Origin: VXMO01 sp965205915 | GTDB lineage: Bacteria; Chloroflexota; Dehalococcoidia; UBA6926 | DNA length: 64,000 nucleotides | Assembly: GCA_965205915.1 (NCBI GenBank) | Contig: OZ242191.1 | Coordinates: 434,001-498,000 of the forward strand | Direction: 5' to 3' | The notes under the pieces: generated by a model | What the model was told of the DNA's origin: nothing | What the model saw: the letters and a program-made list of their open reading frames with translations, nothing else | Databases searched by the model: none | Program-made: the position numbers and the translations under genes | Part shown: positions 24,360-33,492 of the stretch, piece after piece | Layout: the number at the start of each line of letters is the position of its first letter | How positions within the stretch are numbered: the stretch's first letter is position 1

Positions 24360-25226
24360 ATGAACTTCACGAAGATGCACGGCACTGGCAATGACTTTAT
24401 CGTCGTTGAGGGCGGCCCCGCGGACGCTGACCGGACAAATTGGCCGGAGGTGGCGCGTGAGGCATGCAGTCGGCGCTTTGGCGTCGGCGCGGACGGAATT
24501 CTTGTCATTCGGCCATCGGATGATGCCGCCCTGCGGATGCAGATTTTCAACCCGGACGGCTCAGAGGCGGAGATGTGCGGCAACGGCATCCGCTGCGTGG
24601 CCAAGTATGCCGTGGAGCGGGGGCTTGTGCAGGACTCAGACAGCGCGGGTTTGCCAATCGAGACGCTCGGCGGGCTGATGACGGTGTGGCCGCAGAACGG
24701 CGGCGCGGGCGGCGCTATTGAGGCCGTGCGTGTTGGCATGGGCGCGCCGATTCTGGAGCCTCAGAGTATCCCCATCGCAGTTGACGAAGCTGCACCCGTG
24801 ACCAATCACACGCTTGAGGTCGGCGGCATATCTCTGAGCCTCTCCTTCGTGTCGATGGGAAATCCTCATGCCATCGCATTCATAGACACACCCGTTGCCG
24901 ATTTCCCGCTCTCTACCATCGGCCCGATGGTTGAAACCAATCCGCTCTTCCCGGAGCGCATCAACTTTGAGATCGTCAACGTCAATTCGCGCGATTCCAT
25001 GACGGTTCGCGTTTGGGAGCGCGGCGCGGGCCTCACGATGGCGTGCGGCACGGGGGCGTGCGCGACCGTTGTTGCGGCGCGCATGGCCGGGCTTGTCGAT
25101 GATTGCGTGACCGTGGAGCTTCCGGGTGGGCCACTCACCATCGAGTGGGACGGCAACACGGACAGCCAAGTCTACATGACCGGCCCTGCTACGACCGTGT
25201 ACGCCGGACAGCTGCTTACGAACTAG
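24360..25226 (+). CDS. dapF: Diaminopimelate epimerase
   Basis: 288 residues. It converts LL- to meso-diaminopimelate, the precursor of lysine and peptidoglycan cross-links. MNFTKMHGTGNDFIVVE at the N-terminus, first catalytic Cys73 in MCGNGIRC, second in MACGTGACAT, plus FVSMGNPHAI and PERINFEIV. The start ATG 24360 sits directly after a TATACT box, so the gene is probably transcribed without a leader and independently of miaA. Fits with DapL at 35186, which makes LL-diaminopimelate. Confidence 0.95.
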   Translation: MNFTKMHGTGNDFIVVEGGPADADRTNWPEVAREACSRRFGVGADGILVIRPSDDAALRMQIFNPDGSEAEMCGNGIRCVAKYAVERGLVQDSDSAGLPIETLGGLMTVWPQNGGAGGAIEAVRVGMGAPILEPQSIPIAVDEAAPVTNHTLEVGGISLSLSFVSMGNPHAIAFIDTPVADFPLSTIGPMVETNPLFPERINFEIVNVNSRDSMTVRVWERGAGLTMACGTGACATVVAARMAGLVDDCVTVELPGGPLTIEWDGNTDSQVYMTGPATTVYAGQLLTN

Positions 25227-26622
25227 GGCGCTCGGCGCTCCCCGTTTTCACGTATGTCGCCGCCAAACGCGCGGGCATTTGTGGCCGCTTCATCGTCAGA
25301 TACATATACAGCGAAATGGTGGCGAGCAGGCCGAGCAACAGGAACGCCCACCGGTAACCGTCCGCTCCAAATTCGTCATACATGAATCCGGCGAAAACCG
25401 GCGCAAAGACGCCTCCGATTGCGGTAAAGCTAAATTGAAGGCCAAGCAGTTGGCCATAGACCTGCCGACCAAAGAGTTCTCCAAGCAGGGCCGAACGCGG
25501 CGGGTTGCCCAGTCCGAAACCAAAGCCGAAGAAGACGGCGAAGATCACTCCGGTAATCGGGTCGTGCGCGAAGAAGAGGAGCACGGCCCCAATAATCTGC
25601 ATGATCCAGGACACAGCGACGATCTTGCGCTTGTCGTAAATGTCGGCGAGCACGCCGCCGATGATGCGGGCCGGGAAACTGGCGAGCGGCAAGAGGGTCG
25701 CCAGAAACGTCATCCAATATAAGGAAAAACCAAACGACTCCCACATCACAAACTGGTGAATGATGAAAGAGCCGAAGAATATGAAGCCGAACATGTTCGC
25801 CACCACGTACTTCCAGTATGTTGTCGTCCTGACCGCCTCCTTCACGGTGAACGTCGTATCCGCATAGCGGTCGTCCGTATCCGTCTCAGCAAGTCTTGCC
25901 GCCTGCTCATCGCTGATTCCGTCCGGCCTGAGTCCGTATTTCTCCGGCGCGTAGCGCATCATAAATCCAAGTGGCAACCCGACAATCCACGTCGCGACCC
26001 CGAGTATCAACAGCGCTTCCCGCCAAGTGAACACTGCGATGAGAGCAACGACGACCGGCACGAGCAGGGCACTCGCGCCCGCACCGTAGGAGACGATTGC
26101 CATTGCCTTGCCGCGATTTCGGATAAACCAGGCGTTCACGGCCGTATTCACCGTGAGGAATGAGCCAAAACCCAGCCCCAACGCCAAGAAAGCGAATGCT
26201 GCAAAGAATTGCCACAACTCTTGGATGAAACTCAGACCGATGAATCCGCATCCGAGAATGAACATGCCGCCCATCACTGACTTGCGCGGCCCGTAACGGT
26301 CGACAACGTATCCCACAATGGGGCCGAAGATGCCCTGCTCCATCCTCTGGAAGGCGAAGGCAAACGAGGCCACACCCGCACTCCATCCGAACTCGTCAAG
26401 GATCTCAGCAAAGAAGGGCGCAAAGCCGTAGAAGAATACTCCGGAGGTGTAAAAGAGAACACCGAAACTGGCAATCGCCAACCACCAGCCATAGAAAACC
26501 TGGTTAGGGTGAGCCAGAACCGATAACGCTTTGTTGACGATGACCTCCGGGGACAGGACCCCTCGCCCGCGAATGGGCGCAATGAATGTCAGTATAGACC
26601 CGCAGTCAGCGGCGCGGCGCAT
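25216..26622 (-). CDS. MFS permease 1 of the array (most 3')
   Basis: 468 residues; twelve hydrophobic segments expected for the major facilitator superfamily. The family signature of this array is clear: VFYGWWLAIASFGVLFYTSG in TM1, GPIVGYVVDRYGPRK in the TM2-3 loop, and NRGKAMAIVSYGAGASALLV around TM4-5. It resembles monocarboxylate or oxalate/formate antiporter-like carriers, but the substrate cannot be read from sequence. The stop overlaps the dapF stop by 11 bases (convergent). About 20 bases separate it from the next MFS gene upstream. A later start than ATG 26622 is possible because homology begins about 30 residues in. Confidence 0.9.
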   Translation of the reverse strand: MRRAADCGSILTFIAPIRGRGVLSPEVIVNKALSVLAHPNQVFYGWWLAIASFGVLFYTSGVFFYGFAPFFAEILDEFGWSAGVASFAFAFQRMEQGIFGPIVGYVVDRYGPRKSVMGGMFILGCGFIGLSFIQELWQFFAAFAFLALGLGFGSFLTVNTAVNAWFIRNRGKAMAIVSYGAGASALLVPVVVALIAVFTWREALLILGVATWIVGLPLGFMMRYAPEKYGLRPDGISDEQAARLAETDTDDRYADTTFTVKEAVRTTTYWKYVVANMFGFIFFGSFIIHQFVMWESFGFSLYWMTFLATLLPLASFPARIIGGVLADIYDKRKIVAVSWIMQIIGAVLLFFAHDPITGVIFAVFFGFGFGLGNPPRSALLGELFGRQVYGQLLGLQFSFTAIGGVFAPVFAGFMYDEFGADGYRWAFLLLGLLATISLYMYLTMKRPQMPARLAATYVKTGSAERPSS

Positions 26623-26641
26623 TTGCGCTCGTCCGCCCTGA

Positions 26642-27952
26642 TTAGGCGGTAGCTGCGGGAGGCGGGGCCTGCTGACGCGGACGGGACACCGTTAACGTCA
26701 GCGGCACGGAGATACTCAGGATTGCGGCGATAATCACGAACCCGAGCAGGTAGCTGTCGGTCTTGTCATGGAGCCAGCCAATGCCGATCGGCGCGATGAT
26801 GGCCGGCAGAGACGCCAGTCCCTGTTGGATGCCCGCGACGCGGCCAAAGATCGACAGCCCCCAGTACTCGGCCTGCAGGGCAAGACGCACGGATGATTGC
26901 GAACCTATCGCGCTGCCCAACAGGAATCCCGCAATCAACGCGATCCATGGCTCCGTGGCGAGTGGGAACAGAACGATGGCAATTCCCTGAATGATGATGG
27001 CCACTCCAAGCACGACGCGCTTGTCCACGTAGTCGGCTATCGTGCCCGCAACGATGCGAATGGGAATGCTGGAGGCCGTCTGCCACGCGAACATGAATGC
27101 GATAAACCTGGTCGATAGCCCGTTTTCTTCAAGCAGCAACGCTTCAAACGTGATGACTGACCAGGACGCTCCGAGCAAGGAGCTTGCGATGACGTATTGC
27201 CAGTAGCCCCTGCTGCGGAGCACATCCTTAAGCGTGAAATTGGCCTCCGGCATCAGTATCGCGCGGGATGACGGCGCGGTTTCGTCCTCAGGCGCCTCGC
27301 CGCCGTCCGGCTCCATGCCATAGTCCTGCGGCCTGTTGCGGATGAGCGGAATCAGCAACGCGCCAACCACCCAGAATCCGACACCCGCGCCAAAGAGAAC
27401 GGATCGCCAACCGAACTCAGGAATAATCCATGCCCAGGCGCCGGCCAGCAGGCCGGACAACCCGGGACCAACGAGCATGATACCGTTGGCGCGCCCTCTA
27501 AATCGGCGGAACCACGCATTGATCGCTGCCCCGGTGACGATGAACGAGCCGGCGCTGAGACCGAACGCGAAGATGACGAACACGCCGTAGTACTGCCAGA
27601 TGTTCTCGATCTGGCTCATCATCATGCAGCCCACGCCCGCGACAAAGTAGCCGACGATGAGGATCTTTCGCGGGCCAAATCGGTCGACCAGGAAACCTGT
27701 CAGGGGAGCGCTGATGCCGGATTCAAATCGCTGCAAGGAAGGGCCGACACCGGCCAGGGCCTGCGACCATCCGAAGTGATTAACGATAGCTGCAAAGAAA
27801 TTGGAAAAGCCCCAATAGCCCACGCCGTCCGTGTACGCCGCGAGTCCTGTGCCGGCCAGCGTCACCCACCAGCCGTAGAAGACCTGACGGGGATGCCGCG
27901 CGAACATCCACGCGGTGAGGACGACTTTTTCGGTCATGCCGCCCTGGGTCAT
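26642..27952 (-). CDS. MFS permease 2 of the array
   Basis: 436 residues. VFYGWWVTLAGTGLAAYTDG opens TM1; LTGFLVDRFGPRKILIVGYF and FRGRANGIMLVGPGLSGLLA are the standard MFS loop A and TM5 segments; a cytoplasmic acidic loop (GGEAPEDETAPSS) divides the two six-helix halves. The start ATG 27952 overlaps the stop of the upstream permease gene by four bases. Likely organic-anion or metabolite transporter, substrate unknown. Confidence 0.9.
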   Translation of the reverse strand: MTQGGMTEKVVLTAWMFARHPRQVFYGWWVTLAGTGLAAYTDGVGYWGFSNFFAAIVNHFGWSQALAGVGPSLQRFESGISAPLTGFLVDRFGPRKILIVGYFVAGVGCMMMSQIENIWQYYGVFVIFAFGLSAGSFIVTGAAINAWFRRFRGRANGIMLVGPGLSGLLAGAWAWIIPEFGWRSVLFGAGVGFWVVGALLIPLIRNRPQDYGMEPDGGEAPEDETAPSSRAILMPEANFTLKDVLRSRGYWQYVIASSLLGASWSVITFEALLLEENGLSTRFIAFMFAWQTASSIPIRIVAGTIADYVDKRVVLGVAIIIQGIAIVLFPLATEPWIALIAGFLLGSAIGSQSSVRLALQAEYWGLSIFGRVAGIQQGLASLPAIIAPIGIGWLHDKTDSYLLGFVIIAAILSISVPLTLTVSRPRQQAPPPAATA

Positions 27953-29259
27953 GCCGTTGCCAGCCTCACGGTGTCCGGGTTACCGCTTTGGGGGCGAGTC
28001 ATCATGAGCACCATCACAACGGCCAACGCCAGCGGAATCACGACGGTCATGAACGCGATGCGGTAGTCGTAGGTGTCCGCAAGCCACCCGACGAGAACCG
28101 GAGAAATCAGGGCCCCGATCGCCCCTGCCCCAACCTGTAGCCCCATCAGTGAGCCAAAGATGCCACGACCCCAGTATTCGCCCTGCAAGGATAGCCGCGC
28201 CGCGTTGCTGCCGCCCCACCCCGTGCCATAGATGACCTCAAAGATAATCGCGACCCAGATGTTGGCGACGAAGATAAACAGGATCCCGCCTGCCAGTTGG
28301 AGGCTCAGCATGGCAGCCACGACGAGTCGCTTATCAAAGCGATCCGCGAGAGCGCCGGAGAAGAATCGCATCGGGATACTGGCGATGGTAAAGACGACGA
28401 CCATCGCGCCCGCGGTCTCCTTTGAGAAGCCGTAGCTGACAAGCGCGGGGATGTGGTGGACGACCATAGCCGTGATGGCAATCTGTTGCATGGAAAGCGC
28501 GCCGACATAGAGCAAGTATGACCGACTCAACAGGACGTCGCGCACCGAGGAAAAAGCCTGATCCTCCGGGACGGGCTCATCATCGCTTTCCTGGCCGCCG
28601 GAGGCGACAGGTGAATCGGACTCCGGCGGATCGTCGTCCATTCGTAGTCCGTAGACCTCGGGGCGGCGGCGGAGAACAAGGGCGAGAGGGATGCAGGTAA
28701 TCCAGGTTCCGATGCCGGTTAGGAACGCGGCGTCGCGCCAGCCGTACTCGCGGATCAGCACCACGAGCAGGGCCGTGATGATGCCCGCGAATCCCGGCCC
28801 CATGAACGTGAGGCCGAGCGCCTTGCCGCGATTGCGCAGGAACCAGTTGCTGACGGCGGTGGCGACCATGACGTATGAGGTCGCGCCCATCCCGCTCCCA
28901 ATGAGCATGAAAGCGATGTAGTACTGCCACGAGTGCTCCACACGGCTCAGCACAATGAACCCTGCCCCGCCCAAGAACATCCCTATCGCGGTGACGAAAC
29001 GCGGGCCGAGGCGGTCAGTCAGGAAGCCGATCGTGGGACTGAACACGGCGGTCTGCAGGGCGAGTATCGCGGGGCCGAGCGAGACCTGCGCGCGCGTCCA
29101 GTTGAGATCGAGTCGGATACTGTCAAAGAATGCGCTGAACCCAAAGAAACTGACGCCCGTCGTATAGAACATCAGGTACATGCCGGACAGCGCCATGTAC
29201 CACCCATAAAAGAGGCGGGGGCGGCGGCGGGGGGTGGTGGGTTGCGTGTTGGTGGTCAT
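27949..29259 (-). CDS. MFS permease 3 of the array
   Basis: 436 residues. TM1 LFYGWYMALSGMYLMFYTTG (WY instead of WW), loop A IGFLTDRLGPRFVTAIGMF, TM4-5 NRGKALGLTFMGPGFAGIIT; acidic central loop with DDDPPESDSP. It keeps all usual MFS features and overlaps both neighbours by four bases (ATGA), so it is translationally coupled in the array. Confidence 0.9.
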   Translation of the reverse strand: MTTNTQPTTPRRRPRLFYGWYMALSGMYLMFYTTGVSFFGFSAFFDSIRLDLNWTRAQVSLGPAILALQTAVFSPTIGFLTDRLGPRFVTAIGMFLGGAGFIVLSRVEHSWQYYIAFMLIGSGMGATSYVMVATAVSNWFLRNRGKALGLTFMGPGFAGIITALLVVLIREYGWRDAAFLTGIGTWITCIPLALVLRRRPEVYGLRMDDDPPESDSPVASGGQESDDEPVPEDQAFSSVRDVLLSRSYLLYVGALSMQQIAITAMVVHHIPALVSYGFSKETAGAMVVVFTIASIPMRFFSGALADRFDKRLVVAAMLSLQLAGGILFIFVANIWVAIIFEVIYGTGWGGSNAARLSLQGEYWGRGIFGSLMGLQVGAGAIGALISPVLVGWLADTYDYRIAFMTVVIPLALAVVMVLMMTRPQSGNPDTVRLATA

Positions 29260-30692
29260 GCCGATGTGACCTGCGGTTCAGCTTTGGCCATGTCCGGCGC
29301 GTGGGATTGCGGGCGCTTCATTAGGAGGATGAGGACTAGGGCGAGGGCGAGCAAAGCCAATGAAATTAAGAACAGGAATACGTATGGAGGCCAGAAGTCT
29401 CGCTCAAACATGGCAGGCAAATACAATCGAGTCACCAGTGCATGCACGCCAACCGCGAAACTCGCAAGAATCCCCAGAAGCACGCCGAAATGTCTCGTTC
29501 CCCAGTACTCGGTGAGAACAATAAGGGCAGCTGTGCTGAGACCTCCGGCTCCTGCGCCAACGCCAATCGCGAATGCCAAGTTGTCCACGACTAAATTCCC
29601 GCTGCCCGCGGCCATGACACAAGCGAACTGGGCAACCATCGTCCCAATGAGGACGCGACGGCCGCCAAATCGGTCTGCAAGCACGCCGGTTCCCAACAAA
29701 ACCAGGGCGCCCAACAGATATGCGGCGATCGGTTCGTCATAGAACGGTAAGGCACTATAGACCTTGCGTAGCGGGAAAACGATGTGCCAATTGGTCCAGT
29801 AGCCGGGTGTAAAAAGCGCAAGAACGAGGACACTGGCCTGCAATCCACTCGCGGCGATTAGCAGCAAGTATGAGCGGCCAAAAAGGATGGATTTGAGCGG
29901 TGGTGATGGCTCATCCACAGGTGCAATCTTTGGCCCTTCCTCCTCATCCGGCTCTTGATCGTCTCTGAGTAAGACACTCTCTCGACGGGCTGACCAGTTG
30001 TTCCGAAACCGACTTCTCAACACGAAATAGGCCACAGCGCTGCCAACCACGAATAGGACAGCGGCGTCAACTAGTTGGAATTGCCCCAGATCGGGCCAGA
30101 CACCCCGACTATAGTCGTACGGGAAGAGCCAATAGCCCACGCGCTGAATGCTTGGAAACGGCAGCGCCGGCGCAAGCATTACACCGGCAAGAAGCCCAGC
30201 AAATGCTTTACCGCGATGCCGACTGAACCACGATGTTACAACCTTGGCAAATCCAATCAGCAGTGCTCCGGCAAGAGCGGCCATAATCACGACCCAGGCA
30301 AAGTACCAAAGCCACAAGTTGTCGGAAATTTCCGCCACAAAGGATAGTGTTGCCGCCCCAATCAAAATTGGGAGTATCAGGACTTTCGGATCAAATCGAT
30401 CCACGGCATATCCGTCTATCGGCGCTACGATTACCGCAGCAACCAACCCCAGATGTACGTCGAAGGCTTGAGGAAAATCATCGGTTCCCGTTCTCAATTG
30501 TCTGAATTCCATCTCAAGTTCAAATAAGGCGCCCCCTTGCGCGAGGGCTGCCACAGCCAACAAGAAGAATCCCACAAGCACAACCCACCAGCCGCGGTAG
30601 ATGCGTTTGGGATTCGCCCATCGCTTGAGGAAATCCTCGAGCCAGTCTCGGTCACTGACCGGTTGGTTCTGCATCGGCGCGCCCGTCATCAC
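29256..30692 (-). CDS. MFS permease 4 of the array
   Basis: 478 residues. N-terminal leader MMTGAPMQNQPVSDRDW is nearly identical to that of permease 5, then YRGWWVVLVGFFLLAVAAL. Loop A reads DGYAVDRFDPKVLI, a weaker version of the D-R-x-G motif (GP replaced by DP), and TM5 has SRHRGKAFAGLLAGVMLAPA. C-terminus ends LMKRPQSHAPDMAKAEPQV. Closest relative in the window by layout is permease 6. Function of the divergent loop is unknown. Confidence 0.88.
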   Translation of the reverse strand: MMTGAPMQNQPVSDRDWLEDFLKRWANPKRIYRGWWVVLVGFFLLAVAALAQGGALFELEMEFRQLRTGTDDFPQAFDVHLGLVAAVIVAPIDGYAVDRFDPKVLILPILIGAATLSFVAEISDNLWLWYFAWVVIMAALAGALLIGFAKVVTSWFSRHRGKAFAGLLAGVMLAPALPFPSIQRVGYWLFPYDYSRGVWPDLGQFQLVDAAVLFVVGSAVAYFVLRSRFRNNWSARRESVLLRDDQEPDEEEGPKIAPVDEPSPPLKSILFGRSYLLLIAASGLQASVLVLALFTPGYWTNWHIVFPLRKVYSALPFYDEPIAAYLLGALVLLGTGVLADRFGGRRVLIGTMVAQFACVMAAGSGNLVVDNLAFAIGVGAGAGGLSTAALIVLTEYWGTRHFGVLLGILASFAVGVHALVTRLYLPAMFERDFWPPYVFLFLISLALLALALVLILLMKRPQSHAPDMAKAEPQVTSA

Positions 30693-32062
30693 GCCACCTG
30701 CGGTTCAGTTTCGGCCACGGGCGGGTTTGGTACTGCGGACTGTGGGCGTTTCATGAGGAGGATCAGCGCGAGGGCGATGGCGAGGGGGATGACGGCGAGC
30801 GGGAGGGCGGCAGACGTCGGGATTTCGTTGTGTAGGAACCAAAGGGTGGTGGGGATCAACATGGCGGTGAAGATAGATGTAATGCTCATCTGGATACCCA
30901 TGAGCAGGCCAAAGTGTAGGCGTCCCCAGAGTTCTACCTGTAATGCCAGGTTCGCTGCGCCGTTCGCGCCAAACCCGATGCCAAATGAAATGGCAAGAAG
31001 CAGCGGCCCTGCCTGCTCCGCGTACAGGACTATGATTGGCGCGCTCAGAATCTGGGCTGCCAGAATCCAAGCCACAACTCGTCGACGGTCATAGCGATCG
31101 GAGAGCCAGCCGGTTATTAGCAGACCTCCAATGCTCAGGAGTGGGGGTATGACAGCAGGATCAAAGAGTTCGACAGATGGGAGAATCGCGCGCAAGTTCA
31201 TAGAGACGCCGGAGACTGCTGACAGCAGTATTGAAATGCCAATCACCTGCAGGGACAGAGCCCCAACATAAAGCACATAAGGACGGCTCGTTAGCACATC
31301 CCTCGTGTTCGCCGGATTTTTGATTTCGTGGTCCACCAAAGAGGAGCTATTTTGTTGGGGCGATTGTCTGTACGGATTGCGCCACAAGAGGGGTGCCATC
31401 ACTCCGGCGCCAATCAGCAACGACACCGCTATGAGGAGGTTTCCGAGGCCCAGGAAAGCCATAGTCCAGTCACCCAACAGGACTGCTCTCGCCATGGCAT
31501 GTCCTAGCACAGGCGCATCGAAGATAAACGTTGGAATGAGTTGCGCCAGGGCCGGGCCTGTGAGCAGGACAGCAAGGGCAATTCCATATTTCCGTTGAAA
31601 TAGGTTGACGGCGGCAACAGCCAGGGCGATGGGCAACACCGCCCCCGCCAGTTTGAGCGCCAGCGCACTGAGAGTCGAAATAGGCCAGGGCCCGCCATAT
31701 ACACTCAACCAACCTATCGACAGTACGATCAACAGAAGGACTGGCAGGAGCATTGCGCGAGATTCATAGCGGTCAGCCAACATCCCGACCAGTGGGCGAC
31801 CCGGCAAGAGAAGAAGGAACGCAATAATGCCAATGGAGACCACGATCAGACCTTGTAACGGCCTGTCTACCCCCGATTGCAAAAGTAGGGCAAGAGAGGC
31901 ATGCGGTTCGCCGAAACCAGCCAGACCCCATAACACCGCCCCCGCCAGCACAATCCACCAGCCGCGGTAGATGCGTTTGGGGTTCGCCCATCGCTTGAGG
32001 AAATCCTCGAACCAGTCTCGGTCACTGTCCGGTTGGTTCTGCATCGGCGCGCCCGTCATCAC
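30689..32062 (-). CDS. MFS permease 5 of the array
   Basis: 457 residues. It shares its N-terminal ~40 residues with permease 4 (MMTGAPMQNQPDSDRDW) and its C-terminal tail with permease 6 (MKRPQSAVPNPPVAETEPQVA). Between these ends the sequence differs greatly. Loop A: LVGMLADRYESRAMLLPVL. Four-base overlaps at both ends. DNA at its 5' junction (about 31950-32160) is almost the same as at its 3' junction (about 30580-30790), which marks an unequal-crossover or gene-conversion event. Confidence 0.88.
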   Translation of the reverse strand: MMTGAPMQNQPDSDRDWFEDFLKRWANPKRIYRGWWIVLAGAVLWGLAGFGEPHASLALLLQSGVDRPLQGLIVVSIGIIAFLLLLPGRPLVGMLADRYESRAMLLPVLLLIVLSIGWLSVYGGPWPISTLSALALKLAGAVLPIALAVAAVNLFQRKYGIALAVLLTGPALAQLIPTFIFDAPVLGHAMARAVLLGDWTMAFLGLGNLLIAVSLLIGAGVMAPLLWRNPYRQSPQQNSSSLVDHEIKNPANTRDVLTSRPYVLYVGALSLQVIGISILLSAVSGVSMNLRAILPSVELFDPAVIPPLLSIGGLLITGWLSDRYDRRRVVAWILAAQILSAPIIVLYAEQAGPLLLAISFGIGFGANGAANLALQVELWGRLHFGLLMGIQMSITSIFTAMLIPTTLWFLHNEIPTSAALPLAVIPLAIALALILLMKRPQSAVPNPPVAETEPQVA

Positions 32063-33492
32063 GCCACCTGCGGTTCAGTTTCGGCCACGGGCGGGTTTGG
32101 TACTGCGGGCTGGGGGCGTTTCATTAGGAGGATTAGGACTAGGGCGATGGCGAGGGGGGCCAAAGTGATGTACGGCAACAAATCAAATTGGATCTCCATC
32201 GGAATGTAGGAGACCAGTTCTGCCGCAAGGGCATACCCTCCAAGTGAAGTGCTGGCCAAAATGCCAAGCATCAGGCCGAAATGTCGCGTTCCCGAGTATT
32301 CAGCAACCAGAGCCACGATTGGAACACAAAGAATTCCCACACCCACGCCGATTGCCATTGTGAATACCAGCACGCTCCAACCCTCAATTTCAAAAGCGAG
32401 AATTGCTACACAGATCAGTTGCATGACTATCGTTCCCAGCGCAACGCGGCGGCTTCCGAAGCGGTCAGTCAGCACTCCGCTAACAAGCAGCACGATCACT
32501 CCAAGCAGAATCGCCTCGGCTGACACGCCGCCGAACTGCGACGATGATTCGGACACCCGGAGCGGGAACAATACTTGCGAATAGCCCAATAAGTCTTGGA
32601 GGACGAAGACAATGGGTAGAAGTGGCAAAACTAAAATGGCGCTGGCTTGTAAGGCACATGCAGCAAGTAAGAGTAGGTATGAGCGTCCGAGTAGAATAGA
32701 ACGGAGCGGTAGTGATAGCTCAGGGAGTGGCTGCATATGAGCACTTTCTTCTCTTGAAGGCTCCGTATCGTTCACGACAAGAAGGCGTTTAGCGCCAGTG
32801 GATCCAGCATCTCGCAATCGACGCCTCAGTAGGAAATACAAGGGGATACTGCCAATCGCCAAGAGAACTGCGATGTCGGTTAGGTTAAGCGAAAAGCCTC
32901 GGACATCAGGCCAGACACCCCGCGTGTAGTCGTACGGAAACAGCCAGTAGATTGCGCGTTGGAAACGGAACATCGGCATCGGCGCCAACGGTGCAAGCAT
33001 GACGCCGGCCAACAACACGGCAAGCGCCTTGCCCCGATTCCGGCTGAACATGAATATTGCAGCCTTGGCAAAGCCGATCAGCACTGCCCCAGCCAAGATT
33101 CCCATAGTCACCAGCCAAGCAAGATACGCAAGCCATATCTCGTCGGTGAAGCCCGCAGCCGCGAATACGATTGCCGCCCCAACCATGACGGGAACAGTCA
33201 CGACAGCAGGCCCGAATCGATCCACCAGAAAACCAACCACCGGCGCGACTATGAGAGTCACACCTATCAGTAGATAGAAGTCGGTATAAGTTGGGAAGGC
33301 TTCTTGCCCTGCCCTGATTCGAGCCATATCCAACTCCCGTTGAAGCGTGAAACCGGTTTCCACCTGCGCCCTTGCCGCTACGGCCAGCAAGAGAAACCCC
33401 ACCAGCACAATCCACCAGCCGCGGTAGATGCGGCGGCGTGTGAGCCACTCAGGGAGCAGCGGCTCAGTCTCCAGGTTGCTGTCTTGCCTCAT
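32059..33492 (-). CDS. MFS permease 6 of the array
   Basis: 477 residues. YRGWWIVLVGFLLLAVAARA in TM1; loop A VGFLVDRFGPAVVTVPVM; SRNRGKALAVLLAGVMLAPL in TM5; C-terminal tail PQPAVPNPPVAETEPQVA shared with permease 5. The overall architecture, including a long insertion before TM6 (FQRAIYWLFPYDYTRGVWPD), is shared with permease 4 but not with 1-3, so the array contains at least two subgroups. Confidence 0.88.
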   Translation of the reverse strand: MRQDSNLETEPLLPEWLTRRRIYRGWWIVLVGFLLLAVAARAQVETGFTLQRELDMARIRAGQEAFPTYTDFYLLIGVTLIVAPVVGFLVDRFGPAVVTVPVMVGAAIVFAAAGFTDEIWLAYLAWLVTMGILAGAVLIGFAKAAIFMFSRNRGKALAVLLAGVMLAPLAPMPMFRFQRAIYWLFPYDYTRGVWPDVRGFSLNLTDIAVLLAIGSIPLYFLLRRRLRDAGSTGAKRLLVVNDTEPSREESAHMQPLPELSLPLRSILLGRSYLLLLAACALQASAILVLPLLPIVFVLQDLLGYSQVLFPLRVSESSSQFGGVSAEAILLGVIVLLVSGVLTDRFGSRRVALGTIVMQLICVAILAFEIEGWSVLVFTMAIGVGVGILCVPIVALVAEYSGTRHFGLMLGILASTSLGGYALAAELVSYIPMEIQFDLLPYITLAPLAIALVLILLMKRPQPAVPNPPVAETEPQVA

